Below are positions 54,601 to 63,489 of a stretch of DNA of 64,000 nt, piece by piece. Within the stretch, counting starts at the first letter, position 1, and the number at the start of each line of letters is the position of its first letter. The position numbers and the translations under genes are program-made. The stretch is from Clytia hemisphaerica (taxonomy: Eukaryota > Cnidaria > Hydrozoa > Leptothecata > Clytiidae), in the NCBI GenBank assembly GCA_902728285.1, contig CACVBU010001153.1, positions 1,619,278 to 1,683,277 on the forward strand. Reading direction: 5' to 3'. The notes below the pieces were generated by a model. It did not search any database. It saw only the letters and a program-made list of their open reading frames with translations, and was not told the origin of the DNA.

Positions 54601-57003
54601 AAGTTTCTCGTAAATAGAACGTGATTGTGTGTACAAGTCGATGGCTGTCTGCCAGTTCTGAACTTCGAACTTCATGTTTGCAGTCATCCAGTAACTATAC
54701 GCCTGTGGAAAACGAAAAAATACGCTAGTTTGAAATGGAAGAAAATAGAATACTTTGTATTTGTGAGCTTGACCGTATAGAATCAACTGGAAACATTGGA
54801 TGCTTGCAACAAATTCTGAAACAAACGATATAAGACAAGGGAGAAAGGCCAGCGGAAAAAGATTAAATTAAACTGTAATCAATTCTGCTAAATGAGTAAA
54901 GTTGTGCACCAGGTGTTTCCCTAAACCAGATGTTATATTCGCTTTTGGTGAATCTTGAGGGAAAGTTCACAATTATCGACCGCCGGAGGCGGTTTCTTTC
55001 ATAGTGGTACGCTTGCCTTGCCGTTTGCCTTGGCTCATTACTTTGTCTACCATTTACTTTCGGTTTTTTTAACTAGATTACCCAGGTGTTTCTCTTTTTT
55101 TTCGCTGAATGTCTGTTATTCGGAATTGAATAATCGAGACATGAAAAATGACTATATTGTAATCTGTTTTCAATGAATAATCTAAAATGTACTGGAAATG
55201 ACATGTAGGCGTTAATAATGTGCGCGCGCTCTTTCGCGAACTTGATGCGTGATGGAAGGCGGTCGTTTCAGTGTGGTTTACATCCACACTGTGACCTAGT
55301 ATGTATTAAAAAAGGGCGCTTCTCTAACCTGGACTTCCAGTTTGGTTCGAGCATCCACTTGATCGATATTACACAGATCCTTCAAATCGTCTGCGTATTT
55401 GGACGCTTTGCTCAGCTTTCGTACCATATGGAACTTCTTACGAGGTTCAGTATTGGCGTACAGTTTCAATTCCATAGCATGACTCCAACATCGTTCGGCC
55501 TCCATCAAAATAATGTGCAAAAATCTAAAGAATGAAATCGCCAAAATAAGTTCTTGCCAAAATCAAAAATTTTCCGGATTTTGCCGCTCGTCAAAATAAG
55601 TTCCCGCCAAAATAAGTTCCATTAAGTTAGTCGAGAGGAGGATGCACCTAAAGTAGTTGTATGCAAAAATTGCTAAAAATGACACGACACAGTTTATGTC
55701 GATATAGCAACATGTTTTATTTTTTGTTTTTATAGAGTAGATTAAGAGAAAGGGCTTGGTCCCCAAAAATATATATTATAATTTATATGGAAACTAAAAG
55801 TATATGTGTCAAGTTCATCAGTTTATGTCATCTAGAATACTGTTCTATTCATTAGGTATTAGTCCAGGGGTGAACCACGTTCCCAGGGATACGTTGATAT
55901 AAAAATTGGCTATAGCACAAAGACATTTTACTCCCTACGCTAATTTTTCAGTGAACCTCCTGGATTCATTAACAGACTTGCCATGCCCTAGTTCTACTGA
56001 ACTTGTATTTTATAACCTATACCTCCCTTGATTCCGTAATACCTTGGATCGTTGACAGTTTCTTGGGTGATTTTCTTCCCTTTGAAGCCATGTCTTGTCC
56101 CTAGTTTGAAATTCAACGAGTTTCTGATTCTCTTTAGTCTGCGCTGACAGTATTGCCTGTTATTTAAAGAAAGAAAAAAAGATGTGGATCAGATACAAAG
56201 AGGCTGTTCAACTAACGTTTCCAGACCATCTAAAATAGATCGACAAATAACTATTCTAGATCTAGTAATGTATTTTGTTCTAGTAACGTGTCTCTAGTGA
56301 AATTTGGTTTGTTTTGTCTTTTGTCTTTCAGGATTTTGGGTTGTTGAAATTCATTGGTCATTTGATTGTTGTCATATGATGTGGGAAAAGTTTTAGTGTT
56401 TTCTGAAATTTGATTAGTTTCCTCAGATATTAAAAAAGACAAAAAAAATGACATGACATATTTTGCCATCGCAGCCCTTACGTATTCATTACCAGACATT
56501 ACTCTTAATAATTTTACGCTGTTTAATGACTACAAAACGTATATATCTCTATTTGGATGAGCTGGAAATAATTAGATGAACACTTGATGTCCAAAGCAAA
56601 TTCCAAAACCTTGAAAAATACCACCAATCTGTGGACTGAATTATTTTCTTGTAACCCTTAATTTGAATGCATATAGTTTGTACAGGGAGCTTTATGACGG
56701 TTTGATTATCAAAATTCACTTTTGAAAAAAATCTACCATCAAATTTTCTAAATCATCCTTGAAAGATTTTACAAGAAAATTAAAGCTATGCGTTGAAATT
56801 CTTTTAAGCTTTGTGACACTGTAAAAATACCCAGCTTTATCATTCGTAGATATACGAGGTGTCATTACTGAGACACTATTTTATGTCGTGAATAAAGTAG
56901 AACACTTTACAGCAAACGATCACCATGACAACCTACCGGTAACGTTGATAATCACCATGTCGTAAACCGTGGTGTTGTTGGGCTTCTTTGATCAATGGTA
57001 ATA
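48399..57003 (-). CDS. SRP68: signal recognition particle subunit SRP68 (10 exons found)
   Basis: Exons joined on the minus strand in consistent phases give about 488 residues against roughly 620 in human SRP68. Conserved blocks: QQHHGLRHGDYQRYR, CQRRLKRIRNSLNFKLG, NTEPRKKFHMVRKLSKA, YLQRVEEISPNIRYCAYNLG, CFYIAQSYQAAKKW and the C-terminal PVPCKPLFFDLALNHIDLP. SRP68 is cytosolic. Its N-terminal helical domain binds and bends SRP RNA, and its C-terminus binds SRP72, so it is needed for targeting secretory proteins to the ER. Missing here are the N-terminal exon upstream of 57003 and about 90 residues between 54424 and 52737. Introns hold a LINE, minisatellites and MITE pieces. Confidence 0.95.
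48995..49044 (-). CDS. SRP68: SRP68 micro-exon (TSEVESGIKNVQLNDK)
   Basis: 50 nt, phase 1 in and phase 0 out; E-TSEVESGIKNVQLNDK aligns to the human QTETSSSQVKDNKPL stretch. Acceptor CCGTTTACAG, donor AAG/GTTTTA. It is needed to join the flanking exons in frame. Confidence 0.8.
49480..49558 (-). CDS. SRP68: SRP68 exon (LERKLEDVAEQAKGHKYAAH)
   Basis: 79 nt, phase 0 in and phase 1 out, reading PLERKLEDVAEQAKGHKYAA-HATSIL. It aligns to the human DVQELITQVRSEKCSLQAAAIL region. Acceptor CGTTTACAG, donor CTAG/GTATAG. Confidence 0.85.
49589..49708. repeat. 24-bp minisatellite, 5 units
   Basis: Five near-perfect units of TTCAGTGGTTGGCAAATTCA-TTAT, starting 30 bases from the acceptor of the neighbouring SRP68 exon. 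A plus-strand frame across it is a repeat artefact. Confidence 0.92.
49871..50003 (-). CDS. SRP68: SRP68 exon (CFYIAQSYQAAKKW)
   Basis: 133 nt, phase 2 in and phase 0 out; CFYIAQSYQAAKKWLESIFL, YDRVLKYVEDSCKALNATQN. Acceptor CTTCAG, donor AAG/GTAAGG. Confidence 0.95.
50205..50265. repeat. partial duplicate of an SRP68 exon end and donor
   Basis: The sequence TTACTGTCAAG...AATCCCTAGCGAACC, AAGCTTTTTAGCTTGTGATTT copies 50408-50466, which includes the last bases of the 50441-50557 exon and its donor. It is a small segmental copy with no intact exon. Confidence 0.6.
50441..50557 (-). CDS. SRP68: SRP68 exon (LYDSIIQCLTETSQLSGLED)
   Basis: 117 nt, phase 2 at both ends; LYDSIIQCLTETSQLSGLED, DEAMERELNAQITSYKAF. 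Acceptor TTTTCTCATAG, donor TTTCAG/GTTCGC. Confidence 0.93.
50697..50835. repeat. 18-bp minisatellite in SRP68 intron
   Basis: Irregular units of AGCAGTGATTGGATGGTT with gains and losses of G. Confidence 0.7.
51000..52400 (+). pseudogene. 5'-truncated LINE reverse transcriptase in SRP68 intron
   Basis: Inserted antisense to SRP68. Fingers and palm: AWLTGGIIPVPKKGDL, SNYRGITLMPIASKIYNKLI, NQNGFRKGRCTLSQILSIRR, VDFKKAFDSINR (several residues are missing just before this Asp motif), then after a one-base shift near 51475 GVLQGDTLAPFLFILVLDYV and the catalytic FADD in LDFADDLALVS. Thumb and C-terminus: YGSDTWTITRAMEKSIDGCY, RRLQLAGHCFRAKEE. It ends in (GAT)n at 52377-52396, a short-repeat tail seen in several LINE clades. 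Clade not assigned. No endonuclease part. Confidence 0.9.
52538..52737 (-). CDS. SRP68: SRP68 exon (LNNLQFMKTHLSYL)
   Basis: 200 nt, phase 0 in and phase 2 out: TTLNNLQFMKTHLSYLRQTL, MIDRNLEMIENMKLKLPNIL, KGKITKPEDLI. It aligns to the human SNLQYLHSYLTYIK and PRPQDLIRLYD regions. Acceptor CAATTGTAG, donor CAG/GTATTG. Confidence 0.9.
53200..53430. repeat. 27-bp minisatellite in SRP68 intron
   Basis: Units of CCCCGATATCCTGATATTTA-CTATGTA repeat about 6-7 times, with looser copies from 53030 on. It occupies the region where the missing SRP68 exon would be expected. Confidence 0.8.
54236..54330. repeat. inverted partner of 57259-57360
   Basis: GGGGGCTGTCTATTTCGAAT through AACCCCTCTGCACTCTATGT recurs in reverse complement at 57259-57360. 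The two copies face each other about 2.9 kb apart around the 5' half of SRP68. Confidence 0.8.
54424..54702 (-). CDS. SRP68: SRP68 exon (RVEEISPNIRYCAYNLG)
   Basis: 93 codons, phase 0 at both ends. AYSYWMTANMKFEVQNWQTA, SIYEKLSSAF, RVEEISPNIRYCAYNLGQGG, INELMKMRSKATGQDMLAAK-ID. Acceptor TTTTCCACAG, donor GAC/GTGAGT. Confidence 0.95.
55329..55524 (-). CDS. SRP68: SRP68 exon (AERCWSHAMELK)
   Basis: 196 nt from acceptor TTCTTTAG to donor CAG/GTTAGA, reading FLHIILMEAERCWSHAMELK, NTEPRKKFHMVRKLSKASKY and ending DARTKLEVQ. The in-frame ATG at 55544 lies in the intron and is not the start. Confidence 0.93.
55535..55630. mobile_element. TACCTTAAGGGAA family fragment in SRP68 intron
   Basis: CGCCAAAATAAGTTC words repeat and the end AAGTTCCATTAAGTTA resembles the right half of 42099-42342. 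Only the right part is visible. Confidence 0.4.
56043..56156 (-). CDS. SRP68: SRP68 exon (RRLKRIRNSLNFK)
   Basis: 114 nt, phase 2 at both ends, reading QYCQRRLKRIRNSLNFKLGT then RHGFKGKKITQETVNDP. This is the basic RNA-binding stretch. Acceptor AAATAACAG, donor CCAAG/GTATTA. Confidence 0.92.
56937..57003 (-). CDS. SRP68: SRP68 exon (HGLRHGDYQRYR)
   Basis: 67 nt, phase 1 in and phase 2 out. It reads LPLIKEAQQHHGLRHGDYQR-Y, the most conserved N-terminal block of SRP68. Acceptor TTTAATACAG, donor CCG/GTAGGT. It is the most upstream exon found; the ATG exon is not identified. Confidence 0.9.
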
Positions 57004-57258
57004 CTGTATTAAATCATCCACACAATATTGTCAAGGAAAAAATTTTTAATACTGAATGCAGAAATAGCATTTACCCTTCAAAATTAAAGTTCTGAGTATA
57101 TAAGCAAACAGCATGTTGGTTGCGATTGTTCTTTTGCGAATTTTTAATTGAGATTTAAATTTCTAAGAAGATAAACCCTGACGAGTTTCATGGTAGAAGC
57201 TGGTAGAAGTTCATCAATTTATTTTGGAGGCTTTGTAGTAGTACTACAACTACAAGAC

Positions 57259-57360
57259 ATAGAGTGCAGAGGGGTTGAAGCCCCCCTGAAGGTTCAGCCC
57301 CCTGAGATTTAGCCCCCACCAAAATTCGAAATAGACAGCCCCCCTACCAAAATACAAAAA
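57259..57360. repeat. inverted partner of 54236-54330
   Basis: ACATAGAGTGCAGAGGGGTT through CCCCCCTACCAAAATACAAA, the reverse complement of the copy in the SRP68 intron with few differences. Confidence 0.8.
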
Positions 57361-57539
57361 ACAATTTTAATTTATGCTTAAAAATCTGAACTCTTCAGAA
57401 TTTAAAAACTAGAACTATCAAAAAGCTTATTAAAAAGCTAGAAAAATAAACTAGAAAAATAAAAGTTAAAGAATAATAGAACTAACCTATCGGAACTTAT
57501 AAAGAACAACAAGAAAATAATTTAATGAGATAAAAGTCT

Positions 57540-57615
57540 TGAACTAGCTAAGGAGGTAGCAGGTTCGATTCCAGCCATCTTAATAGGATGTAGCTCATTG
57601 GCTAGAGCACTTTAG
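57540..57615. other. tRNA-like promoter boxes, probable SINE relic
   Basis: GGTTCGATTCCAGCC at 57562-57576 fits a tRNA B box, and ATGTAGCTCATTGGCTAGAG at 57590-57609 fits an A box. The B-then-A order is wrong for one tRNA, so this looks like the junction of two tRNA-derived heads. No cloverleaf closes. Confidence 0.35.
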
Positions 57616-57819
57616 TTAAATTCAAGGCAGCATCTCATCGTTTTGAAAAAGAAAGAAAAACAGAAGAAAGAGAAGAAAGGAATAATTAAAAAATTAGTCA
57701 AAAGCGAATGTCAAGTCCTTGCTATCCTTACTAGAATTTACATTTTCGGGTTGGAGGGGTAGCCTAATTTGCGTAACGGAAGGGACAACTTTCAAATTTT
57801 TAATTAACATCTTTACTAG

Positions 57820-58346
57820 TGTAAATGCCGTAGGCCAAACTCATGGACAGAGACATTTAGGTGAGTAGGTTTTCGACGCGTTCTTCTGATAAGTAACGGC
57901 TATAAAATAAACACAAATACAATGTCAAGAAAAAGCTCATCGCAAATTAGATAACACAAGAAATGGTATAAATCTAAGCCTTGGTACAGAAAAAGGTAAC
58001 AGAGAATATGTACAAGAAATATCAAAAATATATCACTTACTAAAAACACTGTCACCTCACACCATAACGTACACAAATACAGCTTACAATAAGTGATCCA
58101 ACATTACACACAAACATTTATAACATACAGAACGGTAGACAAGACTCCCATGAGACTTACGAAACGTTAACAATACACAAAGGACAAAACATTCCTAATG
58201 ATAATACATAATTATCATATAATTAATACATAAGGGACATCAAAATATGATCACAAACCAATTATACCTATACATAATTCAAATGCTATGATACAAAGGA
58301 AACATAAAACTAATATAACAAAAACTACTGTCTAACGGCAGTAACA
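57820..58346 (-). repeat. LTR 1 (3' LTR of the composite)
   Basis: 527 bp. By eye it is identical to LTR 3. It is preceded on the minus strand by the purine tract GGTGGGGAG. Confidence 0.9.
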
Positions 58347-58488
58347 CTCCCCACCGTCAAGATATTAATATCTTGACCACAAAATTTAGAACATAAAGCC
58401 AATTCCAAAGTTCTTTATAAGGGAAAATCCTTCATAGCTACCACGATAATCACTAGAATCATCATCAATCAGAATCGCTGTCATGAAA

Positions 58489-59070
58489 TCAGCAAACGTA
58501 AAGTACGTCCAAAAGCATCTCATAAAATCTGCAATAAGTTAAAAAATTCAGCACGCATTCCAAATGAAAAATATTCCTTACAGTTTTACTTTTCACTTTG
58601 CCACGACCTGTAGAAATTATATCGAGAGATGGAGATACAGAAGGAACATTTTTTCCATATGCTTGAATGCAATCTGCTGTAGCCTTGACACAATTAACGA
58701 AGTCTTTCTTAATGAAGACACTTGAAAGAGACTTTGTACATTCAATCTTCTGAACGATTACATGTTGACTAGTAGGAAATGGGGCAATCTTTACCACTGA
58801 GAATAAAACAACGTCCGGAACAATCCCCAATGCACATTGATGACGTATGGGTTTGACTAGTTGAACATCACTGACTTGCACACCTGATACGCGACGAGGT
58901 ATGCTTTTAAGAATCGCACGAGACAAATTTTGCACAGACTTTGCAACAACTTCGTTGATACGCACAGCAGGGACTACTTCCAATGCATGCGTTTTGATAC
59001 TTTTCAAAGCGAGAACAAATTTTTTGCGACGCGAAGCCTCTGGGGAGTAAATGCCGTAGGCCAAACTCAT
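58489..59070 (-). pseudogene. 5'-deleted copy of the LTR element frame
   Basis: It repeats the 59589-60665 frame from VLALKSIKTHALEVV onward but lacks the first 140 or so codons. The deletion joins CTCTGGGG directly to the middle LTR. The apparent ATG start lies in LTR sequence. The ending differs through an indel near 58545. Confidence 0.8.
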
Positions 59071-59570
59071 GACAGAGACATTTAGGTGAGTAGGTTTTCG
59101 ACGCGTTCTTCTGATAAGTAACGGCTATAAAATAAACACAAATACAAAGTCAAGAAAAAGCTCATAGCAAATTAAATAACACAAGAATGGTATAAATCTA
59201 AGCCTTGGTACAGAAAAAGGTAACATAGAAATATGTACAAGAAATATCAAAAATATATCACTTACTAAAAACACTGTCACCTCACACCATAACGTACACA
59301 AATACAGCTTACAATAAGTGATCCAACATTACACACAAACATTTATAACATACAGAACGGTAGACAAGACTCCCATGAGACTTACGAAACGTTAACAATA
59401 CACAAAGGACAAAACATTCCTAATGATAATACATAATTATCATATAATTAATACATCAGGGACATCAAAATATGATCACAAACCAATATACCTATACATA
59501 ATACAATGCTATGATACAAAGGAAACATAAAAACTAATATAACAAAAACTACTGTCTAACGGCAGTAACA
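59047..59570 (-). repeat. LTR 2 (middle, diverged)
   Basis: 524 bp with scattered substitutions and one-base indels against LTR 1 and LTR 3 (AAAGTCAAG for AATGTCAAG, CATCAGGGAC for CATAAGGGAC). It lacks the terminal CA on the minus strand. Confidence 0.9.
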
Positions 59571-59579
59571 CTCCCCACC
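59571..59579 (-). promoter_or_regulatory. polypurine tract of the LTR element
   Basis: On the minus strand GGTGGGGAG abuts TGTTACTGCCG of the LTR, the expected position for plus-strand priming. The same tract precedes LTR 1 at 58347-58355. Confidence 0.7.
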
Positions 59580-59588
59580 GTCAAGATA

Positions 59589-60665
59589 TTAATATTTGAC
59601 CACAAAATTTAGAACATAAAGCCAATTCCAAAGTTCTTTATAAGGTATAAATCCTTCATAGCTACCACGATAATCACTAGAATCATCATCAATCAGAATC
59701 GCTGTCATGAAATCAGCAAACGTAAAGTACGTCCAAAAGCATCTCATAAAAAGTCTGCAATAAGTTAAATTCAGCACGCATTCCAAATGAAAAATATTCC
59801 TTACAGTTTTACTTTTCACTTTGCCACGACCTGTAGAAATTATATCGAGAGATGGAGATACAGAAGGAACATTTTTTCCATATGCTTGAATGCAATCTGC
59901 TGTAGCCTTGACACAATTAACGAAGTCTTTCTTAATGAAGACACTTGAAAGAGACTTTGTACATTCAATCTTCTGAACGATTACATGTTGACTAGTAGGA
60001 AATGGGGCAATCTTTACCACTGAGAATAAAACAACGTCCGGAACAATCCCCAATGCACATTGATGACGTATGGGTTTGACTAGTTGAACATCACTGACTT
60101 GCACACCTGATACGCGACGAGGTATTGCTCTTTTAAGAATCGCACGAGACAAATTTTGCACAGACTTTGCAACAACTTCGTTGATACGCACAGCAGGGAC
60201 TACTTCCAATGCATGCGTTTTGATACTTTTCAAAGCGAGAACAATTTTTGCGACGCGAAGCCTCTGGGGTGCGGATTCAATAACTTCAATACCAGTTTTG
60301 ACCACTTCACGAGACAAACAGAGCTCATGCTCAAACTGTTCTTTAGGGAAAAATGAAAATGCATTTATATGCTTGGTTGACAAACCTTCAAAGTCATGCA
60401 GCAAACCATTGAGTCTCTTTTTCTCGTAATCATACGTAGATCTGTCAATCTCAAGGTCGATACTCTCTCGACATTTGTTTCCATAAACACGCTTGAGAAA
60501 TCTGGTTGACTCGAAAATATTATCCAGAAGCTTGTTACGCTCTTCAGCGTATCCTTTTACGAGGTTGATAGCCATAATTTCACTGCCATGATCCATGTTT
60601 GATTCTGTAACAATTAGTTCAAACAAAACATTTATGCAAGTTGCTGTTTGAATCCCAATGCTCAA
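59589..60665 (-). CDS. unknown 358-codon frame, sole ORF of the LTR element
   Basis: It fills almost the whole body between the first LTR and the polypurine tract. The N-terminal part is charged and helical (LVKGYAEERNKLLDNIFEST, KRLNGLLHDFEG). The middle is Val-rich (AVRINEVVAKSVQNLSRAIL, HQCALGIVPDVVLFSVV), and the end is aromatic (YRGSYEGFIPYKELWNWLYV). No CCHC knuckle, protease, RT or integrase motif is visible. A possible 50-nt GT-AG intron (59804-59755) would replace the end with a shorter tail. It may be a Gag-like structural protein or captured cargo; unassigned. Confidence 0.6.
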   Translation of the reverse strand: MSIGIQTATCINVLFELIVTESNMDHGSEIMAINLVKGYAEERNKLLDNIFESTRFLKRVYGNKCRESIDLEIDRSTYDYEKKRLNGLLHDFEGLSTKHINAFSFFPKEQFEHELCLSREVVKTGIEVIESAPQRLRVAKIVLALKSIKTHALEVVPAVRINEVVAKSVQNLSRAILKRAIPRRVSGVQVSDVQLVKPIRHQCALGIVPDVVLFSVVKIAPFPTSQHVIVQKIECTKSLSSVFIKKDFVNCVKATADCIQAYGKNVPSVSPSLDIISTGRGKVKSKTVRNIFHLECVLNLTYCRLFMRCFWTYFTFADFMTAILIDDDSSDYRGSYEGFIPYKELWNWLYVLNFVVKY

Positions 60666-60702
60666 TCTGCCATTACGATAGGGTGTACGTGAGTGTTTTT
60701 AC

Positions 60703-61229
60703 TGTAAATGCCGTAGGCCAAACTCATGGACAGAGACATTTAGGTGAGTAGGTTTTCGACGCGTTCTTCTGATAAGTAACGGCTATAAAATAAACACAAA
60801 TACAATGTCAAGAAAAAGCTCATCGCAAATTAGATAACACAAGAAATGGTATAAATCTAAGCCTTGGTACAGAAAAAGGTAACAGAGAATATGTACAAGA
60901 AATATCAAAAATATATCACTTACTAAAAACACTGTCACCTCACACCATAACGTACACAAATACAGCTTACAATAAGTGATCCAACATTACACACAAACAT
61001 TTATAACATACAGAACGGTAGACAAGACTCCCATGAGACTTACGAAACGTTAACAATACACAAAGGACAAAACATTCCTAATGATAATACATAATTATCA
61101 TATAATTAATACATAAGGGACATCAAAATATGATCACAAACCAATTATACCTATACATAATTCAAATGCTATGATACAAAGGAAACATAAAACTAATATA
61201 ACAAAAACTACTGTCTAACGGCAGTAACA
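60703..61229 (-). repeat. LTR 3 (5' LTR of the composite)
   Basis: 527 bp, TGTTACTGCCG to GGCATTTACA on the minus strand. It is bounded by the duplicated ACTAG. Confidence 0.9.
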
Positions 61230-61234
61230 ACTAG

Positions 61235-61984
61235 GAAAAAACTTGTTTCAAAAGATAGTTTGAATTTTAATAGTCAAATATGATCTTTTAACCTAAAATG
61301 ATAGAACTAACCAGAACTAACTATATAAACTTACAAATACTCCTAAAAATTGTAAATATTAGGTATAGAATAAGCGTAACGGAAGGGATAAATTTTCTGA
61401 AAAATTTTCAAAATTTGAAAATAGCTCTGTTTTGGGCCATCCAAGCCTCATCCCAAGTTTTAGATGATCCCTAAAATTTAGGTGACCCACTGTAGGTGAC
61501 CCCTGAAACCGAAAAGTGACTTGCATTTCAGTTTTTCTTTAAAATTTTATATTGAGCATTCAAAAAAGAAGACGCGAAAACGCGTCCTATGGAGCCTAAG
61601 GGTTAATGAGACCCCTGGTAAAATTTGTTATGGTCAAAACAACTTCGAATAACTCCTAATTGTCATTTTCAGGCATTTTGAGCAGTTTGGAGTCTTCAAA
61701 AAAAATTTGATAAACAGCTGTGAAGGAGCGCTGGGAAGCAATCAGTAGAAAAGACCACTTTCGTTTTTTTTTTCTTTCACTTTTTCGTTTGTTTTTTGCA
61801 GATTTCTATAAAAACTTCTCTCAGGGATTACTTGTCAATGTACATGTACACATGTGTTGTGTCAACTTGTCAGCATTGTATTGTTGTAAAGGAAAAGATA
61901 AAAGAGGAAAGACTAGCTTAGTTTCTAATCTTGATATAATAGTTTAAGTTTAGACTGACAGAAGGTTTGGTTGTGTTGATCAGG
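61235..61984. other. no gene recognised
   Basis: AT-rich sequence with short frames only; no supported feature. Confidence 0.4.
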
Positions 61985-62206
61985 TACCGTGAGATTGGGT
62001 AACTTGCATCAGTGGAGGCTAACATGCATAGCCCTCAAATGAAAGACCGGGCTGGTCATTAAAATACAACTACGCAGCTCTGCTCGCAGCTCTACTCTAT
62101 CATTTTTGTTTTGATTTAATTTTGTATTTTAATGACCAGCCAGGTCTTTCATTTGAGGGCTATGTATGTTAGCCTCCAATGATGCAAGTTACCTAATCTC
62201 ACGGTA
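61985..62206. mobile_element. 222-bp palindromic MITE, TACCGTGAG family
   Basis: TACCGTGAGATTGGGTAACT on the left mirrors AAGTTACCTAATCTCACGGTA on the right. The arms of about 95 bases match almost fully. TA is at both borders. An older copy lies at 7199-7431. Confidence 0.92.
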
Positions 62207-62282
62207 TGTTTTTATTCTATCCGAACTAATGTTAAAAAAGACCAAGGAGGCCCTGACTGATGATAGTAATTGGTTATCGAAG

Positions 62283-63489
62283 TACCGTGAGTGGTCCTAA
62301 ATCCGACATCCCTGCCTAAATCCGACCCCCCAAATAACTGCTATGAAAAAAAGTTCTATGTTTACAAACATTCCCTCTCCAAGTTGAACAATAAACTATA
62401 TTGCAAGAACTGTCGAAAAAAACATCTAACAAGATAGTCGCGCGGCTGAGGTCGAAAAACGTTTCATTTCGTGATACATCTTTTAGATTCCAAAAAAAAT
62501 AACGTAAACTCGCGAATTAGTATGTGTAGATTACAAAATCAAAAAGTTTCCACGATATTATCGTGCAAGTAACGAGTAATTGGCGATTTTTTGCGTTTCC
62601 AGGCAAAATTGCAAGGCCTGGAAATTCATGATTCTTGGGGGGTCTTCAAATTAAAAAGAGACCTATATCACATGATAGAGCTCTTCAAACTGAGCAAAAA
62701 AGTGTATTACACCAAAGTCCCAACTTCTCTAGATCAAAAGTTATGGGCCTATTTGTGGTAAAAAACTGATGGAAAACAGGGAATTTCCCCACAATCTGCA
62801 TTAATTTATGCAAAATTAAACACCTTTTTGACCACAAATAGGCCCATAACTTTTGATCTAGAGAAGTTGGGACTTTGGTGTAATACACTTTTTTGCTCAG
62901 TTTGAAGAGCTCTATCATGTGATATAGGTCTTTTTTTAATTTGAAGACCCCCCAAAAATCATGAATTTCCAGGCCTTGCAATTTTGCCTGGAAACGCAAA
63001 AAATCGCCATTTACTCGTTACTTGCACGATAATATCGTGGAAACTTTTTGATTTTGGAATCTACATATACTAATTCGAGAGTTTCCATTGAAAAAAGTGG
63101 AATCTAAGAGGTGTATCACGAAAATCATTTTCTAGCCACTTTTTTCGACCTCAGCCGCGCGACTAAGATGACTAAAATGTCAAGATGTCAATTAATGTGA
63201 TAAAAAAAGTGTGAGTTGTAAAAATAATTACAGTATTATTCTGAATCCGTTGCTTGTGTTTAAAACGTTATAACTATTTTGTAATAAAAAATTATTTATG
63301 TTTTGTATAAGAAGCAATTAATGTTTTGGTTCAATTGGTTCAGTGTATCAAATCTCTCAGTTTAGTTGACACTTTGGCATCTTCATTGCGTCACAGCGAA
63401 AGGTTTGTTTTTATTTTAGTTTGTATCTTTGAAAGACCCCATCGGATTTAGGCAGGGTTGTCGGATTTAGCTTAGGACCACTCACGGTA
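62283..63489. mobile_element. 1.2-kb near-perfect palindrome, TACCGTGAG ends
   Basis: The outer ends TACCGTGAGTGGTCCTAA and TTAGGACCACTCACGGTA enclose tandem CCTAAATCCGAC words. Further in, 62430-62760 and 62820-63170 are almost perfect inverted arms (for example AAACTGAGCAAAAAAGTGTA / TACACTTTTTTGCTCAGTTT). No coding capacity. It shares its first 9 bases with 61985-62206 but not its interior. Confidence 0.9.

Larger units (their letters stand above)
57820..61229 (-). mobile_element. three-LTR composite retroelement with ACTAG target duplication
   Basis: Target duplication ACTAG at 57815-57819 and 61230-61234. In minus-strand orientation the order is LTR (61229-60703), full body (60702-59571), LTR (59570-59047), 5'-shortened body (59046-58347), LTR (58346-57820). 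LTRs start TGTTACTGCCG and end CGGCATTTACA. The outer two appear identical over 527 bases; the middle one has several indels. A purine tract GGTGGGGAG directly precedes the two downstream LTRs. No TGG primer site sits next to the first LTR and no protease, reverse transcriptase or integrase is encoded, so it depends on helpers. Confidence 0.9.
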
